NCBI RefSeq assembly: GCF_034190915.1
Contig: NW_026947496.1
Location: 33,972,001-34,036,000, forward strand
Direction: 5' to 3'
Source: Cavia porcellus
Taxonomy: Eukaryota > Chordata > Mammalia > Rodentia > Caviidae
Length of the DNA stretch: 64,000 bases
Positions within the stretch are counted from its first letter, which is position 1. Every line of letters starts with the position of its first letter. The notes below the pieces were generated by a model. The model saw only the letters and a list, made by a program, of their open reading frames with translations. It searched no databases and was not told where the DNA came from. The translations under genes and the position numbers were made by a program. Positions 1 to 11,309 of the stretch are shown here, in pieces.

Positions 1-8
1 GAAGACAC

Positions 9-123
9 GGGGCTGGGGATTTAGCTCAGCAGCATAAGTGCCTGCCTTGTAAGCAGGCAGTCGTGAGTTCGATCCCTCTTACTGATAAAAAGGAAAAAGA
101 CAAAAAAAAAAAAAAAAAAAGAA
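9..123 (+). mobile_element. ID SINE (tRNA-Ala-derived), recent
   Basis: It has the tRNA-like body with A box TAGCTCAGCAGCATAAG and B box GTTCGATCCC, then the tail TGATAAAAAGGAAAAAGAC and a run of A. The direct repeat GAAGACAC lies at 1-8 and again at 124-131, so both ends of a retroposition are visible (the left repeat may extend outside the window). The body is close to the copies at 38115 and 61735, which suggests a young subfamily. It is a SINE, not a functional tRNA gene: it lacks a foldable acceptor stem and has an A tail. Confidence 0.93.
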
Positions 124-419
124 GAAGACACACTGACATAGAAATTCATTGAGCAAGTATTTAATGAGTACAAGAGAGAAAACAAATCAAAAGTGCATTT
201 TGGAGACATAAATTGTATATGCAAACAGCCATAAGCAAAAGCTTTCTTTCAAGCTTCTCATTTTGTAAGAGCCCTGAATTGGAGCTTCTAGTAATAATCA
301 ATAAATGAGAAATTGTTCATTAAGCCCTGTCTTTCCCTAGCCACTCTAGGAATAAAAAAGATAAAGGAGACTCTGTCTCCCTGAGTCACTTCAAACTCCT
401 ATTTGAATAGAATTAGTGG

Positions 420-545
420 TGCTTTATCTTTTAAGAATTAGACATACTGCTGCCATATGTACTAAGCAAGCTATACCAGGAAAAGACTATGTCCACTTTT
501 TAACTCAAAGTAGATGCTCAATAAATACTTGTGAATGAGTATTGA
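420..545 (+). mobile_element. L2/MIR-like 3' end remnant
   Basis: The closing AGATGCTCAATAAATACTTG and the preceding region match the shared 3' end style of L2 and MIR elements (AGTAGGTGCTCAATAAATATTTG). Very old and short; the family cannot be settled by eye. Confidence 0.45.
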
Positions 546-571
546 AAAAACTTAACTAGTCCATGCAGAAT

Positions 572-905
572 AAATACAAATACATCTACACAAAGACTTA
601 TATGTGAATGTCCATAGTAGTATCATTGAAAGTACCCCCAAATGGAAGCAATTCTTGTAAATAGATAGATAAGCAAAATGCAGTGTATCCATCCCATAGA
701 TGAATACTACTTAGTCATGAAAACGATGAGCTGTTGACATGTGCTGCAACAAGAGAAACTCCAAAGATACTCTACTAAATGAAAGAAGACAGATGTGACA
801 GTCTGAAAGTTCATATGGCATGTCTAGAACAAACAAATTTATGGAGACAGAAAATAAGACTCACAATTCTTTGGGGTAGAGGGTAGGAACAAACTGCAAG
901 TGGAC
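572..905 (+). mobile_element. L1 3' end remnant
   Basis: This matches the typical mammalian L1 3'-end text: a TATGTGAATGTCCATAGTAG stretch, AAATGGAAGC, CCATCCCATAGATGAATAC, then the 'atggagacagaaaataagac' stretch. It is non-coding and decayed. Confidence 0.75.
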
Positions 906-1320
906 ACAAGAACTCCCTTTGAATGACAAAATATAGTGTTTCTTGGTCCTCTTCACAATTTGAGAAGTTTAAATTTGTAAACCCATGGAAAAGTTATTTG
1001 AATTCTAGCAAGTTAATTTCAATCTACCACTTCCAGTGCAACCCACAGTGAGAATAAAGACGTTGAGACATATTTATAGTCATTTGGAGCCAAGGGAGTC
1101 CTAAGTCCAGTCAAACTAATTGTTCACCAGAACAAAGGCCTCAACCCAGATTGTATTAATTCATGAAGAAGAGACTAGCTTGAGGATGAGTGACTGTGAG
1201 AATGGCAGGAAATACGTGAGTTCTGTAAGCTGGGCTGGGTAGGAGGCCTGAAAACACCGCTGTAATATGCAGGCATTAAGATATGCATAACAATTAAGGG
1301 AGCATCTCATGGTACAAATG
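906..1320. other. Intronic sequence, nothing recognised
   Basis: No repeat family, RNA gene or splice-flanked open frame was recognised here. Confidence 0.5.
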
Positions 1321-1380
1321 ATTTTCACTAAGTAAACATAAAAAGCACACATTTTCACTAAATAAACATAAAAAGCATAT
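1321..1380. repeat. 30-bp direct tandem duplication, two units
   Basis: Units at 1321-1350 and 1351-1380 both begin ATTTTCACTA and share AAACATAAAAAGCA. They differ at only a few positions, so this is a recent small tandem duplication. Confidence 0.9.
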
Positions 1381-1742
1381 CATTTTTTCAGGGGAACCGA
1401 AGTGGACAGTTTATGGGATGAAGGATATTTGCCTTAGTCCCCGAATGAGCTCATGGCAGAACAAGACCTCCAGATCACTTGTTGTGGCCCAGAGTTTCCC
1501 TCTGCTGAGCAGATGTTGCATCTAGGTTCTGCTTCTGTTGACCAAAGTGTGGATCTCTTATGTGTCCCTGACAGGAGACAAGGAGAAATGTGATTGTGTA
1601 GGAGGAAGGACAGAGGTGCAAGTTCAGAAACTTGCCTTTAGCCCTCAGGAGTGAGACAGAGCTTGGGAGGATGCTTGAGTGCAGGTAGAAGTGCATCTCA
1701 TCATGCCATGAGAGTATCCACTGTGCACAAGAGAATGCTCCT
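1381..1742. other. Intronic sequence, nothing recognised
   Basis: Unique-looking sequence. Overlapping open frames here run into the CA microsatellite and carry no gene signature. Confidence 0.45.

Positions 1743-1786
<44 letters not shown>
1743..1786. repeat. (CA)n microsatellite
   Basis: About 21 uninterrupted CA units. Open frames encoding runs of VC or HT on either strand here are products of the microsatellite. Confidence 0.98.
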
Positions 1787-1789
<3 letters not shown>

Positions 1790-2629
1790 CCAAATGGCTC
1801 AATGGAAACCCCTCCAGTAGCAGCGTTTTTGGGTGAATTTAAAGAGCACAACCTGAACTTGTAGAGGTGCACAGTTACAGGAAGATGCTTGAAACTACAA
1901 TTATAGCATCTGTCACACACATATTGAACCAGAGTATGATATCTGCTTTGTATTGCTCCCTGAACTGCTGGATGTAGTACAAGAGTAGAATGTTGGGCAC
2001 AAAAAGATCCCCAAAGAGGACTTGCTAGAGGAGAGGAGATACAGCAGTGCTAGTCACGTACTAATGGTCAAAGAACCGGAAAGCAGTTTGAAACTAATTA
2101 AGTATTGATTTCGTTAAGGCACTGGCTCGTTCAGCTCTAATAGAGGAGTGAAATCAAACACAGGTGTCATTTGACCTGCAGTTTGGTGGGAAAGGTGTCA
2201 ACAGAAGTTTCCCGTATTTGCAGATGTGAAAAATTTTCAGGAAGAAACACTCTCCTCGTTGTTATTTTTTTCTGTCTGAAACCCATTTGAGCATAAATTG
2301 GACAGTCCATTAATAATGACCCTGAAATGGTACGTAGTATGGGATGCATTTTTTTCACTTCAGATACTGAAGGATTATACTTGCTAGCCACATTTGTGTC
2401 GCTCTGCAGTTATTCCTGAGCTAATTTGATCCCATTTCTTGCACTTCCTTGAAAAAGGAGGGTCAGCTGAACTCTTGAGTTTGTCCCTGTCCCCTCAGCA
2501 AAACTTGCAGCTTCTCCTGTTCCATAATGACCATCACCAGGGTTAGAGGTGAATTAGGCTGTGGGTCTCAGATCTCAGCTTTGCTCTGCTTACTGCCCTG
2601 GGCTGGTTGCATATAACCCTGACCCCTGC
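1787..2629. other. Intronic sequence, nothing recognised
   Basis: No repeat family, RNA gene or gene recognised. Confidence 0.45.
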
Positions 2630-2930
2630 ATCTCACCCTTTTTTATTCAGAGTCTTTCCATTCTGTGAGGTTCACCCCAGGCCTCTGTCTCCTCTGATTA
2701 TTGTCACTGATAAGCTAGCTCACACATGCTGCCTTCACAAATCCTTTTGGAGTTCCAGTCAAAATCTCCCCATTTTGTATGTAAACATCTTGTAATCCTT
2801 TTGTAATCCTTCTGTCCTGGCATGCCCAAAACTCCTGAAAAACAGCAGTTGTACTTCACTCTTGTTCATAGATACTCAAAGCTCTGACACAGGGTAGATG
2901 CTCCATGACTTTCCTGGGGAATGGAAATGC
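2630..2930 (+). mobile_element. Possible L2 3' remnant
   Basis: The order of motifs resembles the L2 3' region: a pyrimidine-rich TCTGTCCTGGCATGCCC segment, then CTGACACAGGGTAGATGCTC near the end (compare 'agcacagtgcctggcacatagtaggtgctcaa'). Weak and degraded. Confidence 0.4.
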
Positions 2931-4459
2931 CCCTCGGAGACTCACTGAACACAGCTCTGTGAGCTTCATAAAGCTCCTAGTTTGTCGCAGATGAAACAAA
3001 CACAGGATAAAGACTCAGTGCAATCCCACTTTTGCTGTGTGGCAGGGACACAAAGCTGTTGAGAAGTTGAGTGCTGCAAAGACAAAAGGCTACAGAAAGT
3101 CCAGTAGTGATGTCAGCAGTGATGTCATCTCCCAGTGCTGATTATTGTGGGTCACTTTTCCTTCTTGCTGCTCAGGACTTTTGTAACAGATTTATAAGGA
3201 ACATTTTTTTATTTATGTGTGGTAGGAGGTATCTGGAAGTATTAGAAAAAAGAGAAGTAATAAAATCATTGAGTATTATGAGATGCTCAATGCAGTGAAA
3301 TGGGACTTCTGCAATGAAATAAATGTAATTGCCTGTTATTCTCCATGGGTCTAGTGTTCCCCTAAATGTGTTTCATGCTATGCTTAGTCCGTACCATGCC
3401 AAGGACACATTTAAATAATATACCAAATGGGCATCCTATAGTAGCTTCTTGAAATTTTACAAGATCTGTTGCCCTGGATATTCCTACAACAGATGAACCT
3501 TGGAAGTTCTAGTTAATATTTTCTAAAGTTATTCGATTGTGGAACTTTTTTTTCCTTAGAAGTGCCTACTACCTCATTGTACTTTGGGAAACATGGCTGT
3601 ATCTTACATGTTGCTAGTTTTAAATTATAGCATACTGAGTTTTGGTTTGAGTGTTATTATTTGTTTATTATATATAGTTATTATCCTTTGGCTAGAAAAT
3701 CCAGAGAGGCCCCAAAATTAGAGAATAATCTTTTCAATTCAAATTCATAAACACATTTTAACAATATAAAATTACATGATTTTGTGGTTTTTCTTCTTTG
3801 TCATAAAAGCTACGCACACCATTTCTTAGTTCCTCAAATTGTAAAGCTTGATTTGTTAAAATGAAAACAGTGAGTAAAAAGCATGATGTGAGCCTGAATT
3901 TCTGCAGCCTCCTCTGGAGTCCACCCTAAAGCTGGAAGTTCTCACTGTGAAGGTGCATTTTATTCTTGCGTGGGCTTTGTCTTCATCTTCACAGTCATCT
4001 TTCCATAGGCACTTAAGGCAGTGATTTGAGTAGTATAGAATCTCTTATCCCCTACTTCTATAATGAAGAGCTGCAGAAGCCAGGTAAAACTGGCAAATCA
4101 TCTGTGTGTACATCAAAAAGAGGGTGCTTGAATTCACCTTAAGTTGTAGAAACACTGTGAGCAAAGTCAGAAGGCCTGGTGGAAGGCTAAAGGCTCTGCC
4201 TTCTGTCTTGCCTGCAGTGCTCCTTCTCACCTGTAGGGACAAACAGTGTATCAGAAGCTCAAAGAGAGGCCAAAGGCTCGGCATTCCAAGCAGGATGTGT
4301 ACACGTGGAACGTAAGAGGGAGATCCCATACTAACAAATTGTGTGTGTCAAACAGGCTTGTTTCACTCCATCACTGCCCATGATGCTTAGATTTATCTTG
4401 AGCTAAAAGCCAGTCTGCGGCTGTAGTTCACAACAGCTTTACCTAACAGCAGTGTAACA
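2931..4459. other. Intronic sequence, nothing recognised
   Basis: Includes an AT-rich part at about 3180-3880. Short open frames are present without splice or homology support. Confidence 0.45.
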
Positions 4460-4467
4460 GCCTAGGC

Positions 4468-4670
4468 TAGAGATGGCGAACCTTTTAAAGACAGAGTGCC
4501 CAAACTCCAAACTGCAACCCAAATACTTCTTATTTATTGCAGTGTCAATATTGCAATCAGACATGAATGCTGAGCTGCTGGGGTGATGCTGGGGTGACTT
4601 GGCTCACACACCAACAGAGAGGGCTCTGCATGCCTACTGTGGCATGAGTGCCATACGTTTGCCACCACTG
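4468..4670. mobile_element. hAT-like MITE, copy 1
   Basis: Short imperfect terminal inverted repeats: the left end reads TAGAGATGGCGAACC and the reverse complement of the right end reads CAGTGGTGGCAAACG. The flanks GCCTAGGC (4460-4467) and GCCTACAC (4671-4678) match at 6 of 8 positions, as expected for an aged 8-bp hAT target duplication. It is 203 bp and non-coding, so non-autonomous. A second copy in the opposite orientation lies at 20620-20814. Confidence 0.75.
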
Positions 4671-4678
4671 GCCTACAC

Positions 4679-5751
4679 TAAGCCAGGATTTTGCCTCATG
4701 TCAGAAAGTATGCAGTTTAGTTCAGTGTTATTCGAGTGACTTAAATATAAAGTTTAAACAATACTCAGAGCATAGTTTGACCTCCTGTTTTGGCACTCAT
4801 TTCCTCCTATATCCTGTAGTTAACAGCTCCTGGGCAATTGTGCACCCCTTTCAGCTAAGTGCCAGAAAGGACACAGGAAAAATCAAGACTGCTGCCTACT
4901 GGAAGTCAAAATCTGCCGTTGGTGGCACAGACACAAACTATAGCTTTGTTTAAATTTCCAGTTGACCGGCATGCACACAATCACAAAGGAAAGGCAAATG
5001 GGGGAAATAATGCCTTTCACCTTCTCACAGTGGGTGGACACACAAGGCAGAGCCTGATTCCCCGAAGTGACACATCTCTATGATGGAGCGTCCCTGGCTG
5101 TGGCCTCACCCACATCGACTACAGCGGTTGTGGTTTTTAAGCAAAGCATGGAAGTGGGGCTGGAGGGCATATGCAGGAAGCTGGTTGGAGCAGGTGGAAG
5201 GGAGGAGCAAGGACTCTATGCTGTCCACAAAGAGTAAGAGGAGGATCTTGGCACCTGCATCTCTCACTAACGCACTAATGGGCAGGAAAGTCCCAGTAGA
5301 GGCGCTGGACATTGCAGAGGTCAAGGCCCTCTTGAGTTGGCGTCCCCAGCTGTTAGCGCAGCTCACCACCCAGGAGCACTGTGTATGCCAGAGCTGATGA
5401 AAATGGGAGTGGAGTGATTCTTGCTACTCTGTTCTGGAGAAGCGTTTCCCAAAACCCAAGCATGCAGTTACCTGTTAAAGTCTGGTTCCGGGATGAAGCT
5501 TGAGTTTCTGTGAGTCCCACAGGATGGGGTCTAGGGCTAGCGGTGGAGGTGGGCTGTAGGGAAGGGGGTTGGATGTGTTAATGTGTCCAGCCTGCTGCCC
5601 ACACTCAGAGGGCCAGGCTTCACAGGGTAGACACCTGTGCAGAAGCCTTCCCTGGCACTGTTCCTTAGCGGCTTGGCCAGGAAGCGGCCCTGCACCCGTC
5701 TCCCTGTCCCCATGTATCCGGTCATGACCACGTGGCCTCTGCAACCAGGTT
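4679..5751. other. Intronic sequence left of the exon, nothing recognised
   Basis: A 105-codon open frame at 5080-5397 (+) has no recognised domain and no splice support. No repeat family identified. Confidence 0.45.
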
Positions 5752-5772
5752 AACACGCCTTCTCTTCCCCAG
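5752..5772 (+). other. 3' splice site (acceptor) of the SLC35F3 exon
   Basis: A pyrimidine-rich run, CGCCTTCTCTTCCCCAG, ends in AG at 5771-5772, directly before GGGAGGAG. Placing the exon start here leaves GG as the last two bases of a split codon. That gives a glycine if the previous exon ends in G, which agrees with my memory of the human protein (VEG/EERPR). A start further upstream would bring in intron sequence with no matching protein. Confidence 0.8.
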
Positions 5773-6097
5773 GGGAGGAGCGCCCCCGGGAGCCTCCGGG
5801 CCCGGTGGAGGCCCCGGCACCAGCGGGGTCAGAGGCCAGCGGGAGGACAAGCCGCGGGCGCTGGACCTGCTCACGGGTGCAGCTGGAGAAGACCCTGTGG
5901 GGCGTGGCGGTGGTGGTGTGCGTGTGTGCCTCGTGGGCGGGCGCCGCGCAGCTTGCCAGACTCACCTTCCGTACCTTCGATGCGCCTTTCACCCTTACCT
6001 GGTTCGCCACCAACTGGAACTTTCTGTTCTTCCCGTTGTACTACGTGGGCCACGTATGCAAGTCCACGGAGAAGCAGTCTGTGAAGCAGAGGTACAG
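5773..6097 (+). CDS. SLC35F3: SLC35F3 internal coding exon (N-terminal region plus TM1-TM2)
   Basis: Seen: reading from codon GAG at 5775 gives 107 uninterrupted codons, a 2-nt split codon at the start (GG, so phase 1 in) and AG at the end (phase 2 out). The protein starts with a Pro/Glu/Ala-rich stretch (residues 1-25), then a basic WTCSR segment, a hydrophobic helix at 41-61 (LWGVAVVVCVCASWAGAAQLA), the linker LTFRTFDAP, a second helix at about 70-92 (TWFATNWNFLFFPLYYVGH) and a cytosolic-type tail ending KSTEKQSVKQRY. I recognise this as the second coding exon of SLC35F3; the next residue, R, is completed by the following exon. Family knowledge: SLC35F3 is a multi-pass membrane protein of about 420 residues in the drug/metabolite transporter superfamily, reported as a thiamine transporter candidate. 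The paralogue SLC35F4 resembles it in TM1-TM2 but fits less well in my memory. The start codon lies in an upstream exon outside the window. The exon is CpG-rich, unlike its surroundings. No frameshift or stop was seen. Confidence 0.88.
5775..6070. promoter_or_regulatory. CpG-rich patch covering the exon
   Basis: By hand I count close to 30 CpG dinucleotides in about 300 bp (for example GCCGCGGGCG at 5851-5860 and GCGCCGCGCA at 5941-5950), with high GC. The flanking introns are CpG-poor. It could be an intragenic CpG island or an alternative promoter, or may simply reflect codon composition. No TATA box was recognised next to it. Confidence 0.45.
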
Positions 6098-6103
6098 GTA
6101 GGG
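6096..6103 (+). other. 5' splice site (donor) of the SLC35F3 exon
   Basis: AG|GTAGGG fits the mammalian donor consensus, with GT at 6098-6099. The open frame could run only one more codon (AGG, then TAG at 6099-6101), so the stop directly after the junction supports the exon end. The last exon bases AG start an arginine codon completed downstream (phase 2). Confidence 0.82.
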
Positions 6104-7659
6104 CCGCTGGCTGCCGGTTGGTCGCTCACCTGTCAGCTGGGAGTAGGGTGCGGGATGCGCTTGCGCTCTCAGCTCGCCAGGATTGGGTATCTCCCCAGTC
6201 TGTGGGTGACTGAGTTCTTTTGTCTCCCCCTCCACCCGCACAATCCTTGGCTCGCCTTTCTGTGGAAGCAATTTGAAGAGATGGGCCTTGGTAGTACCCA
6301 GAAGCACAGAAATCTGAGCAGAACTGGGTTGCCAAGGCTCCATAGGGAGCCCCGCCATGCTGGGATGGCCTGGCAGCTTCCTGTAGCTTGCTTTCCCTGC
6401 TCCTTCCCTTTCTGATTTCCTCCTCCCTCTCTTTATGTGATTGCGTGGATCTGTGTGTCTTGGCAGGGGGTGATCAAAACTAATGCAGCGTCTGGACTTT
6501 GTTCTAGGCTATATTTTCTCCTATGGAGGCCATTGGAATGATGTCCCTTTCAAAATGAGGCAAGTCACCCTGACCGCAGTCCCTACCTCAGTTTATGCAG
6601 CAGGCCTGCCCCCCACTCTTCTTGGGCATCACACTGCTGGTGTTGACCCATGATACTCATCCGTGCCCAAAATGGCTGTGCCAAGTGGAGACCTTCACAG
6701 ACTCTGTCGAGGTCTGGCCCAAATTTGCCAGCTAGGCACTGCCAAGAAAGAGTGCTGGTCAAGGTAGCACTGCAAGCCCTGGGAACTCATTTATTATCAG
6801 TCCCAAAGGTGAACAAAAATTGAAAATGGAAGACTATTGGGGCCTTTACTATTGCCTTCTCCCCCACTTCCCTCAGCCCACCAACACGTACTTGAAAAAG
6901 TTGCCAAGGCTCATTAACTATCTGCTTCAGACCTCAGCCCTAAAGTCACAAGATAGCTAAAGCCACTGCTGAGGCCAAGGAGCAAAGAAGTTTCCAAATA
7001 GAAGCCACACTGGGGTCAGAACTCTTATTTGGAATCTGCCATTATGTCCTTATGGAGTTGGAGTTGGAGATTACAAGCACCATTTTTAATGTATGGAGAG
7101 AATTTGACCTGGCCCTTTAAAGACTGACTTGTAAAGTAAACACAGATTGTTGCATGAGCGGCTCTTGGGGTAGCTGGCCTTGAACCTTACACTCAGCCTC
7201 ACACATCTCCTCAGTGGAAAGGGTTTGGAGCAAGTCCTGGGAACAAGACACGCAGGGCATAGAGCCCAGAGCTCAGAACCCAGGTCCAGGGTAACCTCAG
7301 TGCTGACTTAACCAGTGGCTCATGGGCCAGCCAGAAATTGCTAAGGAGGTGCTTAATGCACCACTTCTGAATGGCAGCCAAAGCCAGACAGAACCAAATA
7401 GTTTTAGGAGCTTTGATGGAGCCAAGATATCCCCAAAGGCAAGAGTGAGGTAATGGTCTGCTTCTAGTCACAGCCAAAAGCGTGTATCAGTAAAGGATGT
7501 ATTTGTTAGTTAAGTGGCCCAAAGTGCATTTGTTAGAAGGAAACTTCTAACTACAGACTACTCCTTTCCTTAAACTGATTAGAATGGTGTGCTGCTGTGC
7601 CTAACCAAAAGCTAAAAATCAGTCCTTTATTACCCAACAAAACAAAACAATTACTGGAA
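6104..7659. other. Intronic sequence right of the exon, nothing recognised
   Basis: GC falls quickly after the donor. No repeat family or exon recognised. Confidence 0.45.
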
Positions 7660-7852
7660 CTGGGCATGGTGATCACCCCTGTAATCCAAGTACTCTAGGA
7701 GGCTCAGGCAGAAAGGTTGCAAGTTCAAGCCTGCCTTACAAACTTAGCATCTTACTGATACCCTAGCTCAAAAGAAAATTTTAAAAAGGGCTCTGGATGT
7801 ACTCCAGCATGAAGACTGTACTTGGGTTCAAGCCTCAGTACTGGAAAATAAG
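7660..7852 (+). mobile_element. B1-dID composite SINE
   Basis: A 7SL-derived left part (TGGGCATGGTGATCACCCCT, GTAATCCAAGTACTCTAGGA) leads into an ID-like right part (GGCTCTGGATGTACTCCAGC, then GGGTTCAAGCCTCAGTACTG). This dimer architecture is known from non-murine rodents. Diverged. Confidence 0.85.
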
Positions 7853-9559
7853 AATTATTGGGAAAAAGAATTAACGATCCTTCCTGCTACCATCATCCTG
7901 TATGCTGCAAGAGCCCACCTCTCCAGAGGTGGTAAGGCTGCTGCTCTACATGTGCACCATTACAACACCCTACTTGGGGACAAGAGTGGGACTGCTTAGC
8001 CCTTAAAGACTGGGACTGCTTAGCAGTTCAACCATGGTGCTAGAAACCATGCTTTAGGAATCAAGCTCAGCGGTGACTGAAAGGCCAACATCGGGTGAAA
8101 TGAGAGGCCCTCAAAGGGGATTAGTGAATGCCAGAAAGGCATACATGTCTTGATTTTGGTCTATTGTCTTCCTATAAGAAGCATCCAAAAAAGTGTCAAG
8201 CAGGGATTCCTTTGATTGCTGTTGTTCACTGAAGAACAAGGGATGGGCAAGATGAGTGTCACTTGATTAGTGAAACCAGATAGAACCTTGCCCAACTTCT
8301 ATCACAAAGCTTACTACACCATTTAATAAAAGTCTTCCTAACTGTGTGCTCTGTTAGCCCCAGGAGCTGAGCACCCAGAGGCCGAGGCTGGGCAGAGTTG
8401 CTAAGTTCTCAGCCAAAGCCACTAGAAGAGTGAAGATTCTCCCTCCTAAAGGGGAAAGAAGAGCTTTAACATTGCAGAGCTCCCTTCAGAAATCACGACT
8501 CTGTCACAGCTCAGATGAGAGTACTTTAAACAGATTTGAGGCCTCCCAGAATCAAGGAAAACTCAAATCACATTTTCCATCTTCATGCATTTATCAAAAT
8601 GAATGCCAGAGAGAAACATTAGAGTTTGCTGCAGAGACTGATCTCTTGGCTGGAAATGTTCAGAAGCTGCTGAGGAAGGTTGCAGACCCATTGCACAGAT
8701 AAACCAGATTCAGGTGAACAGAGGAACATTTCTTTTCTCCACCTTCCTAGAGCTGCTTTCCTTAGGTAGAGCTGCAGAAGTCAGCCATGGCCAAGTGAAA
8801 GGCTTGGGGTGCTACCACAGAACACCTCAGGCTATGGTGCCCCAAGGTGCTGGGACTTTGGTGTCCAATCTGCTTTCCTAAGGACTGACCCAAGAATCCA
8901 TGGGCTGCACTGGGGCTGTGCAAGCCCTGGAGTTGCTGAGTCTCAGCTTCAGGTTTTAGAAAATGCAGCCGATTTGATCACATGTTAAGCCAGGACTCAC
9001 CTGGCTACATGGAACAGGTATGTGAGTTGATGTTGAAATCCTGGTTCCTGCTACTTAAGGGGAAGGCTCTGTGGGCTTTCCATTTAAGTTCTCAGAGCTT
9101 TAGATACCTATTTGTATCCAAATCAAGTGGGAAGTTCCTAAGAAAAAGATGAGAAGATGGCTCTGTGAGAGCTGGAAGAAGACGTTAAGATCATCCTGGG
9201 AAGACAGAGAATGTAAGGGCCCAGGGAGTTTTCCTGAGAGTATAGGAAAGAGACTGGAGAGAAGTCTTGGCTGAGGCAGGACAGATCCTGGTGAGGCTCT
9301 GTATCAGGCTGAAGATCCTTGGTTTCAGGCATGAGTCATAGCAGAAGTCACCACAGGGACACTCAGGCTAGACCTTTAGAAATAATGCTTCTTTCACTCT
9401 TTGGAGAGTGGATGAGGTAGCTACAGGTTGACCCAATCATCAAACACCTCGATGTCTGTGTGCCCAAGCTGTGCGGCAGACACAGATAATATAGACATGT
9501 CTGGTCAAAAGAAATTCATACCAAGTAGGAGGGATACCCACTGATGAAGCAGAGTGGGA
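7853..9559. other. Intronic sequence, nothing recognised
   Basis: A 13-bp motif GGGACTGCTTAGC occurs twice near 7990-8020. No repeat family or gene recognised. Confidence 0.45.
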
Positions 9560-9775
9560 TTAAGGAGGAGGTAGACAGCAGCTGAGTGACTGTGGACCTG
9601 ACCAAAATTGGGGGGAGACCATGCAGTCAGTGGAGGCCCAACTGGGAAGCCTACAGTGCCTATCAGAGTGCTGGGGCTGCATTTTCTGGGCCATGGGAGC
9701 TCCAAAAGTTTTTGAATAGAGGATTGATATAATCAAATCTGCTTTCAAAAGTAGAATTCATGGAGCTGATTATAT
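9560..9775 (-). mobile_element. L2 remnant, antisense
   Basis: The run TGAATAGAGGATTGATATAA followed by TCAAATCTGCTTTCAAAAG matches the reverse of the L2 3' ORF region (compare 'gagtgacatgatcagatttgcatttt'). Old and degraded. Confidence 0.5.
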
Positions 9776-11309
9776 AACTGGTTACAGCATATGTTCCCAT
9801 TTCACACAGAGGTGGGATGACTGCCAGGTGTCTGTTTGGTGGGGTGTGCTTGGTTCCTGAGTTGCACCGAGGACTTAGAGTGCAAATCTTGAAGTGTTGA
9901 AGGGTCGTATCTGCTTTGAACTGTCAGCTTCCTCTTCAGCCTACAGCAGATTCTTGTGTTGGGGAAAATCATTTCAACTGTCACCTTCACTAAATTCCAG
10001 TATTCTGAAAATCTTCTTCCCAAGGAGTATTTTGTACAGATTTTCCAGGCACGGTGCCAATGCTAAGGCACGGCATGGCAGCAGTAATGAGCGATGCCCC
10101 TGCAGCTTCCATATCCCTTACCTCCCTGGCTGCCCATCCTCACACTTGCTGCACATTTGGAATTGAGTGGGTAGAGCTACCCTCAGGCACAAGGAAGCCT
10201 GGCTCATTGGCCTCCAGTGGGCTCCAGGAGTCCTCTTCTAGCCACAGCTCAGAGGGTCCAGGTGGATGGAGGTGCAGAATGTCCTGTGCTCAGTACCCCT
10301 TCCCTCCTCACTCACAGCAGGCTCCTTTCCTATTTGCCTTCCAAGCATCATCAACCCAGAAAGTCATGAGCTATATGGTGAGCCCTCAGAGTTGCTGTTT
10401 GTTATTTACCTGTTTTTCAACTAGTTTAGAAGAAATGGATAAAACAGTTGGGAACTACAGTTTGTAATTTGGCCCATGTCTTAACTTGGTGTTAAATAAT
10501 GACAATTATGTATGGACACATTCACCCAGCAGGTTTTGATTAGACTAATAGTGAGGCAAAATACCACCATCACCCCCAAGCCCCCAACACACATGCGTGC
10601 ACTTAGGTCTGTGCACACACAGCTGACTGAGCGGGAGTGTCTGACGCAGCCATTGCAGAGCACACAGTCACACTTAAGTGTTCCATGTCTGATGGGAAAG
10701 TCACCATGAGCCTCAGAGCCAGCAAAGGAGGCAGTGACATGGGGGAGGCTGCATAGGTGTGGATTGTCCCCTCTGTTCTATGATGATACTTAAACTATTC
10801 AAGGATGCCTTAATGTGTGAATGAAAATCATCACTGTCCACGTGCGCCATGGTCTGTCCCACCAGCTGGCAAGGTCTTCCTTTCTGCAGTCTCGTCAGGA
10901 TGCCTAGCTTAGTACTTCATTCATTTCCTTTCCAGCATCCCCCACCCCACCCCACCAGCACTTCTCAGTAAAGAGCTGCTGGTTTCATCCCAGTGAACTT
11001 AAATGGAAGCTAGCACCACCTTCACCCAAGCCCCACAGGCGACTCAGGCTTGTATGGGGCAAGCAGCACTGTTGCTCCACTTGGGTCTCCTCTGGTCTCT
11101 GTTTTTTCAGTTGTCCCTTATCCTGCTATCTAAAGTCACTGTTACTGCTTGAGCAGTTAACAGGGATTGGACTTCAAATATCAGCAGTTTAAGAAATTTA
11201 TTTTTTCCTTATATTTTGGTTGCAGCAGTTTTATTTCAGTTGCACTGGAGTTTTGCAAATGGTCAGTTCCAATGTTTATACATAGTTTGTATTTAAGATG
11301 TGAATTTGA
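9776..11309. other. Intronic sequence, nothing recognised
   Basis: A 137-codon open frame at 10054-10467 has no recognisable domain or splice context. No repeat family called. Confidence 0.4.

Larger units (their letters stand above)
1..5772 (+). other. SLC35F3: Inferred intron upstream of the exon (SLC35F3 intron 1)
   Basis: Inference from the acceptor at 5772 and the phase-1 split codon: the initiator exon must lie left of the window. No upstream first exon, promoter or open frame resembling the start of SLC35F3 was recognised here. The interval holds SINE, LINE, MITE and microsatellite sequence listed separately, plus unique DNA. Confidence 0.7.

Noticed and set aside
5080..5397. 105-codon open frame just upstream of the exon, considered as an alternative first exon
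   Set aside because: No similarity to the SLC35F3 N-terminus that I can recall, and no donor that would join phase 1 to 5773.
5732..6415. 227-codon open frame on the + strand overlapping the exon
   Set aside because: It is in a different frame from the SLC35F3 reading, runs through both splice sites and encodes low-complexity Gly/Arg/Pro sequence. A high-GC shadow frame.
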